Shown here: positions 42,643 through 56,638 of the stretch, piece by piece
Layout of the letters: each line of letters begins with the position of its first letter
Numbering within the stretch: the first letter of the stretch is position 1
Assembly: GCA_029532415.1 (NCBI GenBank)
Contig: JAQOTA010000064.1
Location: forward strand, 744,001 to 808,000
DNA length: 64,000 nucleotides
Direction of reading: 5' to 3'
Source: Marasmius tenuissimus
Taxonomy: Eukaryota > Basidiomycota > Agaricomycetes > Agaricales > Marasmiaceae
Program-made: the position numbers and the translations under genes
Notes under the pieces: generated by a model
Told to the model about the DNA's origin: nothing
The model's database searches: none
The model's input: the letters and a program-made list of their open reading frames with translations, nothing else

Positions 42643-45600
42643 ATGGCTTCCAGCTTCTTTGCAGGTGCCACAAATACAAAAATTGGTCCCGGGAGTAGCT
42701 TCCAAAATGTCGAAGGGGATGTCCACCACCATTACGATGCGACCTACCAAAAGGAAGAGGAGAATCGAGTCATGGTACGTCCCGAACCCTTTAATGGATG
42801 AATTGACTCAAAACGTGCATTTTTCAGCCTAGACAAAAACGATATAGGGAGGTTTTTGAGGGTGATGTTCTAGTTGGAAAGCAAACTTGGTCGCAGGAGA
42901 TGGAGGTTGTGATCAGGGAGAGGGAACCTCTGACAGACAGCGTGTCATTTCGGGACGGCGGAGAAACAAGAATCGCAGTGGTGAAGAGGTTTCACACCGC
43001 TACACTATATCCACACAATTACATGGTTACAGTGATGACTTTCGAGCCAAAAGAAAAGAAGGATAGGGAAGCTACACGTCTGGTGAGTAGAATCTTGACT
43101 AGGTATTGAACATTAGAATGATATCCGGTTTTGTAGTTGTGGGAAGAGCTCTATAAGGCTCTTTCTGCTCACAGGTAAGACCCAAGTTGGTTCAGGTGGG
43201 TTTGTCACCTCAAAAGGCAAGCCTAGGACACGGCAAGTTGTTCAGATGTTGGGATTGATGACGGCAGAGATCCCGACTTTCATCTTGCATGAAGGTGCGA
43301 AGGCTCTCGTAACTGGGCTAGTACTTTGGGCTCACATCTCGAGGTTCCCAGAATTAGTGAATGGAGACGAGTTTGCACGTCGTTTCCACACACAGCGCCC
43401 TGTGTTTTACTACCTTCTCTATACCCAAGTAAGTACTTCAACCTGTGTCCAAACATCTCTAAAAGTGCCTTCAGGAAGTCGCAATATCCACGCTCCGTGC
43501 CGACAAATCACTGAGGATTCCAGTGGGTTGGCTATTCCGAGTTTTGGCGAGCTAAAAATAGCACAACAGGTTTCGTGGAGGTGGGAGGATTGGACGTTCA
43601 ATCTCAGAACACAGTCTTGGCACTACGATGCCTCCGCCTCCATCGAACAACCAGATGAAGACTACTCCTTTGCACCAACCCCACTTCCTGAAGGGCCCCT
43701 TCCCCAACTTGATGCCGAGTCGATCACCACCTACTTCGAGAATGCTTTCGGTGACTTTGTGTACCTGATTGCGTCGTTGGGGGGAACAACGCAACTCTAC
43801 CTGTCAGATTATGCGCAATACGGCCGATTGACATTCGGAGCTGTCTTCGACTGGAGGGAAACTCAAGCCCACTTCCCTTCCACTCCACGTCCCGAGTGGT
43901 GTTTCGAGAATCGTAGTTACAACATCGACGTCGGTTATTCCGAGAAAGGTGGGCATGTATTCTATTCATCCTCTCCACTTCTAACCTGACTAGTCCCTTC
44001 ACGCGTTGACTTTACCTTCCATGATACCCACAACACCCGACTCAACCTATACTTCTCGTTGCGCCTTCCATTGGAGGACCAAAGTCGACTCCGCGCCGCA
44101 TACCTTTGCCAGTCCGATAAGGATAGCAACTTGTCAACATGTACGTGCCCCACAAATCTTCGTCCTCATTGGCATATTCACGTCCCTCTGAAACCATTCT
44201 CCAGATCTCATTGATGAAGTCGCATTTTCCATCGCTGGCAGATCTTTACGTGGTATCAAACCCTGTCCCGCACCCGTGTACCTCTTCGTTCCACCCCTAC
44301 ACGTCGAGTACATCGACGGAATGTACTGTATACCTCATCCCCTCCCTGACCCGCTATTCTACTGGTCATGGGATCCAAAAGGAAACACCGTGATCTCAGA
44401 GAAGGATTGGGAGCAGTCTGGAATACCTCGGCTGGAGATCAAGACGCGGGTTGGGTCATATTGGTTTGATGAGGAACATAGATTGGTCAAGAGTCACTTG
44501 CACACCAAAAACTATGAAATTGATGGGAAGCAATACGCTCAAGATCACGGGTATCCCGAGTTGATATGGAGTACGTACTGTTCAATTTCTGTAATTTGTC
44601 GGACATAATTTAGTTTTTGGTTCAGGTGATCCCCATGCTCGAAGGATCGTGGAGCTAAAGGACACGGACAGCGATGAAGACTTGGAAAACTCGAATCAGC
44701 ATGGGGACTCGGAGGAGCTGGATGAATCTTGCTCTTCAATTTTTCAGCCAGAATACCCGTCAACCTCCTCGGTCGTGGATCTACCTGTGGAACGTGCGTT
44801 GGCCTACACGGAAAAACAAGGTATGTGTGCTCTATACTTGTCACGTGCATACCCTGGTTAACGTTTGAACTCGAGTTTTAGATACTCGTCATGAAACCAA
44901 CGCACAAAACTCTGTGGAAGAGACACGCCGCATCAGAGGACAACATTTCACAGTGCAGGAAACCAGATGTCAAACAATTACATCAAAGGATGCTCCTCAG
45001 AGACTTACCCCATCCAAGCGGTTAGCTTCATTTCCACGCACTCACACCCATTATCTCACCAACCTTTCCCAGCTCTCCGACCTCTGTGTCCAACTTGGCA
45101 AACAAGGATCCCAAATCATCCGAGCAGGAAACCACCAGAGAAACGGTTGACTCTTGTGGTGATACCTCTACACGACCGACACGGTAAATATCGTTCCCTA
45201 TTCCAAATAGACTCTATTTAACTTCTCGACCAGTTGTCAGACACCGAGAGAAGCGATTGCTGGGTTCAACGCACAGACCCAACGTTCATCTCAAGAGTCT
45301 GAATGGAAGACGATGGGGTCACTCGGAGAAAAGACTCCCGGGGTTGGCGCAAGGCAATACGTTCAAGACCATGGCTATTCGGAGTTAAGATTCGGTGCGT
45401 ACCAGCGATCTCGAGCTCAGAGCTCGTCTCAATACTTGTGTTAGGCGTCTCTCGCGACGGAGAAATGGAGGAGCTGGACGACTCAGATGGCGCATATTGG
45501 TCTACTGAATCAGAAATAGAGAACAAGCCGGACGATGAAGGCCTATCACTGTCAACATTCTCAGTGGTCGATGCAACCCGTGATTGGGAAGGCACGACAC

Positions 45601-45824
45601 GGTTACATGTGGAGGAAAAGGAGAGTTCAACTGCAACGTATTTGGCCCAATTCCTTGAGATTGAAACGGATAGCACTGGTACAAGTTATCTTGACCTTTC
45701 GTCCTTACTCGAATCTGACCGAATATCCGTTTGCAGCCGACGCATCCTCACAGCGAAATCAGTACAAAACAATGGCTTCTGTGAGCCCGACCGGCGCAGA
45801 TCAATGGGAATTCCTTGTGAATGA
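42643..45824 (+). CDS. A4: full-length A-family protein, chimeric C-terminus, function unknown
   Basis: Exons: 42643-42774, 42828-43082, 43137-43174, 43227-43948, 43994-44140, 44205-44570, 44626-44820, 44882-45020, 45073-45183, 45234-45394, 45445-45824. They total 2646 bases, 881 residues, with all phases agreeing. The N-terminus MASSFFAGATNTKIGPGSS is followed by a conserved core (PRQKRYREVFEGDV, MLGLMTAEIPTFILHEG, VYLFVPPLHVEYIDGMYC, SWDPKGNTVISEKDWEQSG), an acidic stretch (DTDSDEDLENSNQHGDSEEL) and a basic tail. No signal peptide or membrane segment is evident, so it is probably intracellular. Unlike A3/A5 the tail joins at GVGARQ to a second acidic module (YVQDHGYSELRFG, then GEMEELDDSDG). 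I recall similar unnamed proteins from Marasmiaceae; no biochemical role is inferred. Confidence 0.75.
43429..43569 (+). other. Exitron-like in-frame optional intron of A4
   Basis: 47 codons, GTAAGT...CAACAG, stop-free in frame. The short internal acceptor that A2 and A5 have (TTGCAG) is changed to TCGCAA here, so only the 141-base removal or full retention would keep a normal protein. Confidence 0.6.
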
Positions 45825-48800
45825 AGATTTGTAGACTGCTTGTAGTAGCTCTCATTCTCGCGGGTCCGAAATCTTGTCTGTAAAGTTCATCTTACGTTGC
45901 GACTCGTTCTGCTTCCCTTTTCGTTTGAAATACCACATACAACTAGTCCATGAATTGCAGCTCGATGATACCCTCTATAAAATCTGTTCCGCATGGACGA
46001 ATCTCGACAGGATCTGCTGGGCCAATGCTTCTATATCAATTTTTACCCAACAAAGCAAAACAACCATACCAGGAGAGCCTTATCTCAAATCCATACACAG
46101 AGATGAGAAATAGACTGGCCAGATCGGGGGAAAGGACAGAAATCAAAGCGAGCACCCTCCACCGAGATTGTCTAGAGTTACTGACCGTAAAGTAGGTACG
46201 GGGTGATATCCCGATTTTTGTGGTAACAAGTGATTGAAATAGCAATCGTTGGAGACATCAAACCATTCAAATAAACTGCCGTGAGTGAGGAAAGAGATCG
46301 ATACATTGGGGAACTTGCTAAGTACAATTGAACAACACTAATATCTCACGAGGGAAGCGATAAGAGGAACCTACACCTAAGGGCTTAACAATCGGGCGAC
46401 TCACTTCCAACATTCGAGCGACCTGTCCCCTGGCCTTGATTCTTTTTGTAGCCATAAACCGACCGACATGGCGAGTGTGGGCCAAAGAGTACTCAAATAA
46501 CTCGGAGGTACGCGCTCTGAAGGCAACAGAATGATTTCCGAGAATTATAGGTACTATCTACAGTCAGGGGTTAGGAGACTGCGAACAGAGTGAGAGATGT
46601 GTCGAGTTTCGATATGATGCTCTCCTTGGTCGGATTTCTAATAGCGGCGAGCGGGTTACAAACGGTTATTCTCTTTTAGGACTCTGAAGTGGTTTTTTAT
46701 GTGAACACTTGCCGTTTCAAGTCGTCGACTTGGCGTTCAGGAGGAGAACAATGATCCACAAACCAACGGGCCAATCTACATGACCGGTAGCTTTATCCTC
46801 GATGCCAACAGACTTTAAGAGTCTCGAGGTCACTCTCTGAAGAGCAATGATGAGTCCGAGCTGCATTCACTGGCTGAAAAGTTGATCTCTCAGGTAATAC
46901 GTAGTCATTCAAATAACCCTGACGTTCTGCCTCAAATCTATGAGCAAAGTCGCCAAGCAGCAGGCGTACTTTAGGTGTAAATGATTATATTCCGCCTCAT
47001 CAGGACGACTTTTCACGAAGATTCCAGAGGACGTGTGGTGTAAGTCACTCGTTTCTGCCGGTAAGGCCTGACGATGACCATAGGCGTTGTATAAAGTGGA
47101 GCCCAGAACGCTGATCGTCTGAACCGTATCTTTGGGATCCCTACAGTCGGTCAGATAAAAAAACTGAAGGTTTTTGTGTATGGCACGGGTACAAATATTG
47201 AGGTTAAAAAAGAATTGCTCGCCAATCACGGGTTTTTTAACCTTTGCAACGGCTATGCTGAACATCGGAGATCGACGAGCGACAGCTGGTGGTGTCCCGT
47301 TGAAGTGAGAGCCCCAAGAATGGCAATGTTACGTTCAATACATCAACCAGTGGCAACGATGTCCTCGATAGTCCCACCTCGCTCAACCACGGTCGCAAAG
47401 CCACATTCCATCTTCGACAACTTAACATGCGCCGAATACTTTTCATCCACCTCCGGAGCTGCTCAACCGCCAGTTTTTTTGGGTGTTTTTCAACAATCTC
47501 CCTTGAGTGGGATTCGCAGTGGAGAGTGCCTGAGTAGCATTTGCCTTGAGGAAAAGATTCGAGACAGAGGAATTGGCTCAAGTGGCTCCACCGGAGATTA
47601 ATACGAAACACCAAGGAGATTCGGGAAGCACGAGCGAGGGTCATAGAGAGTGCGAGGTTTTAAGAAGACATAGCCGCTCGAGATGCGGGCTACCCACCAA
47701 AGTGATGTCTAACCTATCGAATAGACATCGGTGGCTATACTCGAGCGCGGATGAGATTTGAGGATCATATTGAAGACCATACAGTCATGGTACGCACAGT
47801 CACGGTTGGGCACGTAACTTAGAGAATGCCCAGGGGCTAGGGATGCTGAAGCACTGACGACACTTGAAGATTTAGTGCTGAGTTCAGAAGGAACACGGTG
47901 TAATTGTTACGAATCTGGTAGCTATCAACCTCGGATGATAACCAGCTCGTATGACATCTCGATTTTTCTTCAGTGCTAAAGAGAGACCCTCTAGTAGGGA
48001 GAATTAGCTCAACCATCACGATCTCATGCGTATATAACGCACGGTGTCCCTGAACGGGCCTCTGAGTTTCCGTTTTTCGTCATTACCAGCTAATAATTCC
48101 CGAGCTCCTGCGTTTGCTTGCCTTCAAGATGGTCTCTTAAGGACTGGTACTTGAACAATAAGTATTGGCAGGGATGAGCAAGAAATGGTAGAGACCACTG
48201 CTACTGAATGAAGCTTGAGGTGCAGCACGCTAATTCCAAATCTATGCTTTACTTGATGGGATGATGCAACTATTATGAAGAGAGGACGCTCAAACTCACG
48301 AGTCACGGGCTTAAAACAAGACGTGGTTGAGAATAATGCCTTTTTATCTTCCCCATATACATTTGTATTTGACGGCTTCAAGTCGGATGTTCCGGGAAAC
48401 TAAACTCCAGCTGCTTTTTGATGTCGGGTTGCCCAACGGCATAAAAGTGTCAGCGCGTCTTGGAGTACACGTTGAGCCTGCCCACTGATAAACTGATTGG
48501 GTATCTGTGATCTTCACAGAGCACTTCTGAAGGAGCAGGTGAGATAGAGGGTACACTAAGCGGCTAGACAAGACAAACGCTGATATAGAATAAAGACAAA
48601 CGTATCTTCGCAACGCCATGTTGTACGTCGGATTTCTCGAGCTACCGCCTCTCAAAAATTGGCAACCTTTTGTCACCGAGGCCGTTTCCGTCTGCGAAAC
48701 TTTGACACACCTCAACACTCAAGCTCAACGTCTGGATGGGGGCACCCGGGTAGTTGAAGGAGGGCCAAACTCGGTTGCAGCACGTGTTGGGATAGGTGCC

Positions 48801-51800
48801 TCGAGGCTGCACTTTTTCAAACTCCGCTCAAACCTGTTTCTAACCACCACCACCTCATCCCTCCGCCCCATTGGTATCTCGAGTTTCTGGAAAGGCGTCG
48901 TCTACAGATCGGCGATGGTAGAGAAGCTGGATGGCTGGGATCCGACCATGAGGTACGTGTTTTCAATCTCATTTTTGCGTCGCTGGAATACTGATCAAGA
49001 TCAATCAAAAGCCTCGTCGTCGTTTCTGGTGTCCAGATACTCAATCCGTTGAGATAGTCGTCTATGAGGGGGTATCGCATCATTCCCTAACCAGGCTCTA
49101 GGTACTTTTGTTCAGTGTTGGTTCTTTGCAGCACTGACCACTCGTGTCCCCTGTCCGTGAATTAGAGATAACGCTGATGCAGCACGATCTACGGAATCGG
49201 AAGAAGATGACCCAAGAATCCGCCTGGCTCATGCCGCTATAGAACTTTAACTTTACCGCATCGGCCACCTCTGTGAATGGGTTGCGCTCCAGTACGAGTG
49301 CGCTGTTCTTGCCTTTCACCGCTATAATCGTTCTGAAGTATTTTTACAAGCTGTCTCAGAGGAAACAACGTACAATAGGAACGGAATAGGAGGGCCGTGC
49401 GAGTTTTTTCTCTCTCTCTCATACATTCACTCATATATGCACCATCACTAGGCCACTGTTCCAATCCTCCCAGCCCCGTAGTACTTCAAAACCTCCCCTC
49501 TTCATTACTCAAGAGCTTCCGTTGCGTTACTTTCACTCGGTCCGAGACCTGTTGCGAATGAAACAGATCAAACCTCACGCCCAACCACCGTGACCGTGTG
49601 GATCTTTGTCGATTCCGTCGCTGGGTCTCACTTGGGACCTCGTGGTGCTATACAGTTCATATGCATTATCCTTCCCATTCAGCATTATCGGAAACACATA
49701 TGACGAAAAGAAAAAGGCTCGAAGATCGATGTATTGACTCGGACAACTCGGTGCGACGGGCTAACGTGTGTTTCCCTGATCACTCTCAATCGCTCGGACT
49801 TACATGGTGCTTTGCCAGCCGTCACTCAACCCCGCAACCTGCACGTACGCCCTTGCGCCTCATGAGAAAGAGATAATACTCGACGGTGCCAGTATGATTG
49901 GGAGTGGAATGGAGGTGCGTGCTCTCTTACTCTCTTTCAAGAGGTCGTCCTGATATGCTTCGTTGCCAGGCCACTGTTCAATACCTTCTCTCGTCATGCC
50001 AACAACTACGGAGAAGCCCACGCTGTTTGACATCGTTGCCTCCCAAATTCACAACAGCCATCCATGGGCCATTTATTATGGATACACGCCGTTTATCTAC
50101 CACTCAGTCGCAACTTGCAAGCACGGCTTCAGAAGACTCCGCATATGGTCGTTATCTGAAGGCGTAGATTACCCAAGATGCTTTGGTGGGTCTTCCTTGC
50201 GATCAGACCCAAACCTTCGGCTAATATCCCCATAGTTATCGACCAAGGAAAGTCGGAGAAACTTGGCTGGAGCAGTACTCGGACCATCCGACCAAGGGTA
50301 CATATTTTCCGGGGTGTTTCACCTCGTGCACCCAAACTTACACACTCTTTCGCCATAATGTTCTTCCTTAACTCCGTAAAGCTGGGACTATGTCTGGTGA
50401 AACCGACAACAGTCTCTTTGAGCACCGAGAAGTCGGATGCAGGAAGTAAGCTTGTTTTCTTGAATACCTCATTTCCCCACGTTGACCAGAATCCAGTTCT
50501 TGCAGCCATCATGAAGATGAACGAGTGCACCGCCTTGTCGTGCTGTATGTTATATGTAGGGAGGCAGGCCACGGCCGGAGGATCGTACAGAGCTTTCGTT
50601 GCCATTCGTATACCTGATCGGGGTGACCTGTGGTGCTCGCCGGGTGTCCAGACTTGAATCAAGCATATCGATGACCTTTGTAATGTACTTGATGTCTGGA
50701 AGCTCCCTCCCATCACTGAGGTGTAAAGCACACCTCGTAAATACCTCATTGTGTCGGCAATGTAGCCCAGCTACAAGCTGAGGTAGATTCACCAAGAAGT
50801 ATAGGTCTGTATTCGTGCTGAACTGCGCTCGACCCTACTCGAGACTGCTTTCCCATCTCTGTTGAGTGATGTTTGTGGTCCCTGGGCTACAATGTCTTTT
50901 GCCTTTCACCACGCGAGGAATCTATCCCCTTCTAGAAAAAATCGGATAGGCTCAAATTCAAACGATGCAACAAGTCTGTTTCTCGAGCATCGTGACTATC
51001 GTTCCCTCGCAAAACTTATTGCTCGTTCTTTTATGTTGCCCTCACCTGGCGAGCTATCGATTGAATTCTCTCTATGCCTTGACATGTAGGCTCTACAATT
51101 CTCGTCGTGGTTTGGTTTGCCGATGGTATTCTTCATAACTCATTTGATCCTCGGGCAACCTTGAAGCCTGGAGGCCCAACTCACCCAGCCACACTGTTCA
51201 CGTCAAAATCAGTAATCTAGCACTCGACTGGCGTCTACTTCGCCCGTCCGGATTATATACCCTCTGTCTGATCGACAGCCCTCCCTCCTGTACCGATATT
51301 CACCCCGTGTTTGTTTTTCGTGCGCCGAACCTGTGACTACTCCGGGGCTCTCCGATATGTCGATTGTATGCCTCAAAACTGTGGGCGGCAGACTCACCCC
51401 TCAAACGGCGTTTAGACAATGACAATTGGGTTCGCCCATCTGAACTACCTGATATGACCAGCTCGGTCACTACTAACTCAAGCAGTTTGGGCCATACATC
51501 AAACATATCTCAAAAGCTATCGTGTCCCTTCAAAACTCAAGTTCGCCGGTATTCCGGGAGATGCAAATGTTAGTACACAAAGTCAACGTGTATTCAATAC
51601 TTAGAACGCGCTAGGGGCCAAAACACCTACAAAGCAGATTTTCTAGCTAACGCTCATCCTAATTCACGAGCACGGGTCTGCAATCAACAACGAGAATGTC
51701 AAGTGGTCCTTCAGCCAAACTACAAGCGCTAGGTCGAACCATCTGTATGTGAAATAACTGAGATCTTTAGCGAGTGGTGAATTGAAACGAGTAGGCTATT

Positions 51801-52191
51801 GGGAAAGTAGTCAAAGGGTGCGCGTGGCTTTGGCGACGGCTCGTCTGAAGTTGCCCTGAGCCTGAATTGGCTCCACAAGAACCTCGTCCATCGCCACTCT
51901 CGAAATTAGGTACTTACTTTATCTCCCATTCAACGGTTCCGGATGTATACCGATCTTAGACTATGTGACCAGTAACGATGTCTGATGATTCATCCCACTC
52001 ACTTTTTGTCCTGGTCCAATCTTGGCGTGTAGTACCTCTGTGACAGCTCAAAAGTCGAAACTCGGTACAGACGGTGGTAGCCGGTGTCCTGGCTACACAA
52101 AGGTCGCGAGCGTTTGTACCTCGAATTCATATTTTTGAAGTGATTGATCTCTCTATCCCCTGCTTGTGGTAGACTTGATTCCCTGTCGTGT
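45825..52191. other. Unassigned 6.4 kb region
   Basis: Several frames of 100-200 codons exist on both strands (for example 47176-47601, 48618-49052, 50178-50657 plus; 50129-50749 minus). They overlap each other and show no family resemblance, no consistent splice-linked extension and no repeats shared with the rest of the window. CpG content looks normal. It could hold decayed genes; I support none. Confidence 0.5.
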
Positions 52192-53645
52192 TATGCTGAG
52201 GGTGTTGGCGAGGCGTACTAGTGCGTTGGATATGGGTGCCCGGTTAATGAGCTTGATAGCTACAGAACGCGACCGACAATGGACCAAAAATTAGGAAATG
52301 TATGATAGATCCTGACTACATCTATTCGTCGCCTTCTCTTCGATGGGTTGATGATCACAGTTTGCTCTGGGCTATCTTATACCTATACAAAGAAAAGTGC
52401 TGTGGGGCAGAGAAGTTTCATTGGTGTTCGACGGTCAGATGGTTAAGCCGCTGTGAGTTTATATATATCCTCAATCTAGTTTCGGATACTAAGCAGATTA
52501 GCGTCACGATTGAGGTGTGTTCAGCTTCGGGATGTCCCCGTTGGTCAATTAGCAACATCTTTTGTGGCTGTTGACTTTTCTTGAAATGAAATGGAGTCTC
52601 CCTTGATGTGCCATTTCGTGAGTCTCTTTACGCGTGTAAAGTCACGTTTATTTCAGCGGTGCTGATATTTCAGTGGAAATGGGACTTTCTCTCGGAACTT
52701 CCTCCCAACTCCCAGTTTCTCGCCAAACCGAATTTCAGAAACTAATACTTTGTCTCGTAACCTTGTAGAGGGAATTGGTATGTTTATCTCTCAATTACAA
52801 TGCTAGCCCCCTGTTTATCCACTATAATTTGTGCATCGAACGTATGCTCACAAAACGCGTATCGGGATGGTAATATCGGCGATACTGTTGAACAATGGAG
52901 CATCAACGATCATCGTAATGCGCCCGAGAGCTATGATCAGAATATGAAAAGGTTTACCCCGCATACTTCCGTTCTGATCGATTCCTTGAGCAGCAATGCT
53001 GCTTTGATATCACGTTCATTGTGAGTAGTCAGTTGCGCGTCGTGGTATTCGACTTCTCACTCTTTCAGTGTAATGTCTGAGTCTTCGCTCGAGAATTCAA
53101 CCGACACAGAACATTGAATGAGCGCTCGTTCACGGGACTTAATGCGCAATAATCACTTTGCATGCATTGAATCCTTCCACTACATATCACGCTTCTATTA
53201 GGGCCTGATTAAGGAACGGGCGGCTGACCGGAACATAGGTACGAGGGTCAAAGGCACGTGTTCTGACTCGTCAAACCTTCGATTGACAGACTGATGGTTT
53301 CGTTCATCGTGTTCGCCGCGCGACAGAAAAACAACAGAGGGAACTCTCACATTTGTGTCTACTGTTCAGAACCTCTCCAGTATGTGTATTGCGCGGGGAT
53401 AAGGTAAGGTAATTCTCGCCGGGCGGTCCTCGTAGCATAAATTGGCGATTGATCAATCTCTCATTCGCCAGTCCGACCAATGATCTTTCAAAAGAAGTAT
53501 CTGGTTCGTGAATCAAGGTTCATGGGCGCTATCAAGCAGGACCACGCACAGGCAACGAGGCTGAGAAGCGCACAGTCACATATACAGACGGCGTTGTGAA
53601 CTGCCCTCTTACTTGCTTTCCCTTTCCTACCTCTCTCACTCGACT
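52192..53645 (+). repeat. A-family upstream block in front of A5
   Basis: 52192-52420 aligns with 6340-6560 upstream of A1. 52568-53645 aligns almost base for base with 8530-9608 upstream of A2. It is the longest intact version of the block and ends at the A5 ATG. Confidence 0.8.
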
Positions 53646-56638
53646 ATGACATCCAGCTTTTTCTCACGTGCCAGACATACGAGAATCGGTCACAATAGTG
53701 TGCTTCAACATGTCGAAGGAGATGTTTATCAAAACTATATCAGTTGCGCAACCTGCCAGGAGGAAGAGGAGAATCGAGTCATGGTACGCATTGAATCTCT
53801 TGATTGATAAACTGGCTTGAAACACTTGTTATTCAGCCAAAACAAAAGCGGTATAGGGAGATTTTCGAGGGTGATGTCTTTCTTCGAGAGCTGACTTGGT
53901 CACAAGAGATGGAAGTGGTGATCAGAAAGCCCAGGGTGGAAAGTGAAATGCCTCGGAATGGTGAAGTAGCAAGAGTCACAGTCATCAAGGGGTTTCGTGC
54001 TGCCACAATATACCCGCACAATAACACAGCTACTGTTGTGACTTTCGAGCCAAAGGACAAGATGGACACAAACACTACACGCCTGGTGAGTGCGGGCCGA
54101 GATATCTATCGAGAAGAGAATTAATATGACGCGCTTTAGCTTTGGAAACATTTCTATGAAGGATATTCGGCACACAGGTGCGTTTGGTGTGTACTAGGTA
54201 TCTAGGTTTGATGTTCCAATGGTGGTATCTAGGTCATCCCGGCTTGTTCAAATGTTGGGATTGATGAGGGCAGAGATGCCAACTTTTATCCTCTATGAAG
54301 GTAGGAAGAGCTTCGGGGCGTGGCTTGTCGAAAAAGCTCACTACTCGAGGTTCCCAGATCTAGTCAATGGAGGGGAGTTTGCAGATCAATATTGTTACAC
54401 ACAGCACGTTGTGTTTGAATACCTGTTCTATACAAAAGTAAGTACTTCAACCTGCATCCATACACCCCTGAAAGTGCCTTTAGCGTCTTGCAGTATCCGC
54501 GCTCCGTGCCGACAAATCACTGAGGATTCCGGTGAGTTGGCCAATTTAAGTCTTGGCAAGCTAAAAATAGCACAACAGGTTTCGTGGAGGTGGGAGGATT
54601 GGACGTTCAATCTCATTACACAGTCTTGGCACTATGATGCCTCCACCGAACAACCATATGAATACTACCACTACGAGCCAACCCCACTTCCTGAAGGGCC
54701 TCTTCCCGAACTTGATGCCGAGTCGATCACCACCTACTTCGAGAATACTTTCGGTGACTCTGTGTACCTGATTGCGTCGTTGGGGGGAATAACGCGACTA
54801 TACCTGTCAGATTATGCGCAATACGGCCGATTGACATTCGGAGCTGTCTTCGACAACTGGGAAAGTGAAATTCTTGCCCACTTCCCTTCCACTCCACGTT
54901 CCGAGTGGTGCTTTGAGAATCGTAGTCACGATGTTAATGTTGGTTATTCCGAGAAAGGTATGCCTGATTTCTATCCATTCCCTCCTCTTCTAACCCGACT
55001 AGTCCCTTCGCGCGTCGACTTTGAATTCCACAATACCAAAAACACCCGACTCAACCTATACTTCTCGTCGCGCCTTCCGTTGGAGGACAGAAGTCGACTC
55101 CGCACTGCATACCTTTGCCAGTCCGATAAGCACAGCGACGAATTGACATGTACGTGCCCCGTCAATCTTCGACCTCATTGACATATTCACTTCCCTCTGA
55201 TACCATTCTCCAGATTTCATTGATGCAATTGGATTTTCCGTCACTGGCAGTTTCTCATGTGGTCTCAAAACCTGTTCCGCACCCGTGTACCTCTTTGTTC
55301 CCCCCCTACACGTCGAGTACATCGACGGAATGTACTGTATACCTCATCCCCTCCCTGACCCGCTATTCTACTGGTCATGGGATCCAAAAGGAAAGACCGT
55401 GATCTCAGAGAAGGATTGGGAGCAGTCTGGAGTACCTGAGCTGGAGGTTGAGACGTGGGTTGGGTCATTTTGGGAGGATGAGGAATATAGATTGATCAAG
55501 AGTCACTTGCACACCAAAAACTATGAAATTGATGGGAAGCAATACGCTCAAGATCACGGGTATCCCGAGTTGATATGGGGTACGTACTGTTCAATTTCTG
55601 TAATTTGTCGAACATAATTTAGTTTTTGGTTCAGGTGATCCCCATGCTCGAAGGATCGTGGAGCTAGAGGACACGGACAGCGATGAAGACTTCGAAGACT
55701 TCAGTCAGCACGGGGACTCGGAGGAACTGGATAGATCTTGCTCTTCAGTTTCTCAGCCAGCATACCCGTCAACCTCCTTACTCGTGGATTTACCTGTGGA
55801 ACGTGCGTTGGCTCACGCGGGAGAACAATGTACTTGTGCTCTATACTTGTGACATGCGTACCCTGGTTGACGTTTGAACTCGAGTTTTAAATAGTCGCCA
55901 TGAAACCAACACGGACAAATCTGTGGAAGAGACACGCCGTGTCAGAGGACAACATTTTGCAGTGCAGGACACCAAATGTCAACCAGATTCATCGAAACCT
56001 ATTGCCCAGAAACAAACGCCGCTTAGACAGTGAGCTTCACTTTCTATTGTTCATATCCACCATTTTCACCGGTGTTTCCCAGCTTCCCGACCTACGTGTC
56101 TTACACGGCGACCAAGCGAGCTAAACAGTCACAGGGAACTACACGAGCAAAGATGGATGCGTGTAATAATATCTTTGCACGCACAGCAAGGTAAGTCTCT
56201 TCTTCTAGCCTACATTCGGTATTTAAATCATACGAGTAGGCCCCCGGCTCAGGGAATGGCAGCCGCCATATCAAACTCACAAACACAACCGAAAAGAGCC
56301 GCGCAGAAATTTCCCGGAACAAAGACCACTGGGGTAGGTGCCGGTCAAACATCTACCCCAGCTCGGCGGTATGAACCAATTTGTCAAATCGCTGGTACAT
56401 ATCATCCAACGAGTCGTTTAAGTACCCAAACGGCGGGTAGGGTCGTCATCACGCCGAGCAAATTGACGAAACAGCCCGAGCCGGAAGATCGAGAGGTTAC
56501 CCCTGCGAAACCCAGCCCAGCTCCTGCACGAACGACACGGTAAGTGTGAATTATCGCTCGCAAGTCTGTCATCTAACCTATCTGTACAGCACCCAAACAA
56601 CTCGTACAAACGCGACTGTTAAGAAGGCTTGGAGATGA
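53646..56638 (+). CDS. A5: A-family protein, nearly intact, one damaged splice acceptor
   Basis: Exons: 53646-53783, 53837-54085, 54140-54177, 54233-54957, 55003-55149, 55214-55579, 55635-55829, 55891-56029, 56083-56190, 56240-56368, 56423-56539, 56590-56638. They total 2400 bases, 799 residues, with phases consistent throughout. The acceptor before 55891 reads TTTTAA where A2 and A4 have TTTTAG. The nearest AG is four bases further in and shifts the frame, so the protein may end early. Domain order is as in A4: N-terminal MTSSFFSRARHTRIG, core with VYLFVPPLHVEYIDGMYC, acidic DTDSDEDFEDFSQHGD, then a basic Pro/Thr/Lys tail ending TNATVKKAWR. Function unknown. Confidence 0.75.
54438..54578 (+). 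other. Exitron-like in-frame optional intron of A5
   Basis: 47 codons, GTAAGT...CAACAG, stop-free in frame, same position as in A2 and A4. It is one codon shorter than A2 because of an in-frame three-base difference (ANLSLGK versus ANPVSLGK). Confidence 0.6.

Noticed and set aside
47176..49083. Several 100-140 codon frames on both strands (47176-47644, 48344-49052)
   Set aside because: Opposite-strand frames overlap each other and have low-information composition. None resembles a protein I know and none is repeated in the duplicated units.
50129..50749. 206-codon open frame on the minus strand
   Set aside because: Overlaps a 159-codon plus-strand frame. No recognisable motif, no splice-linked extension and no paralogue in the window; open by chance or a remnant.
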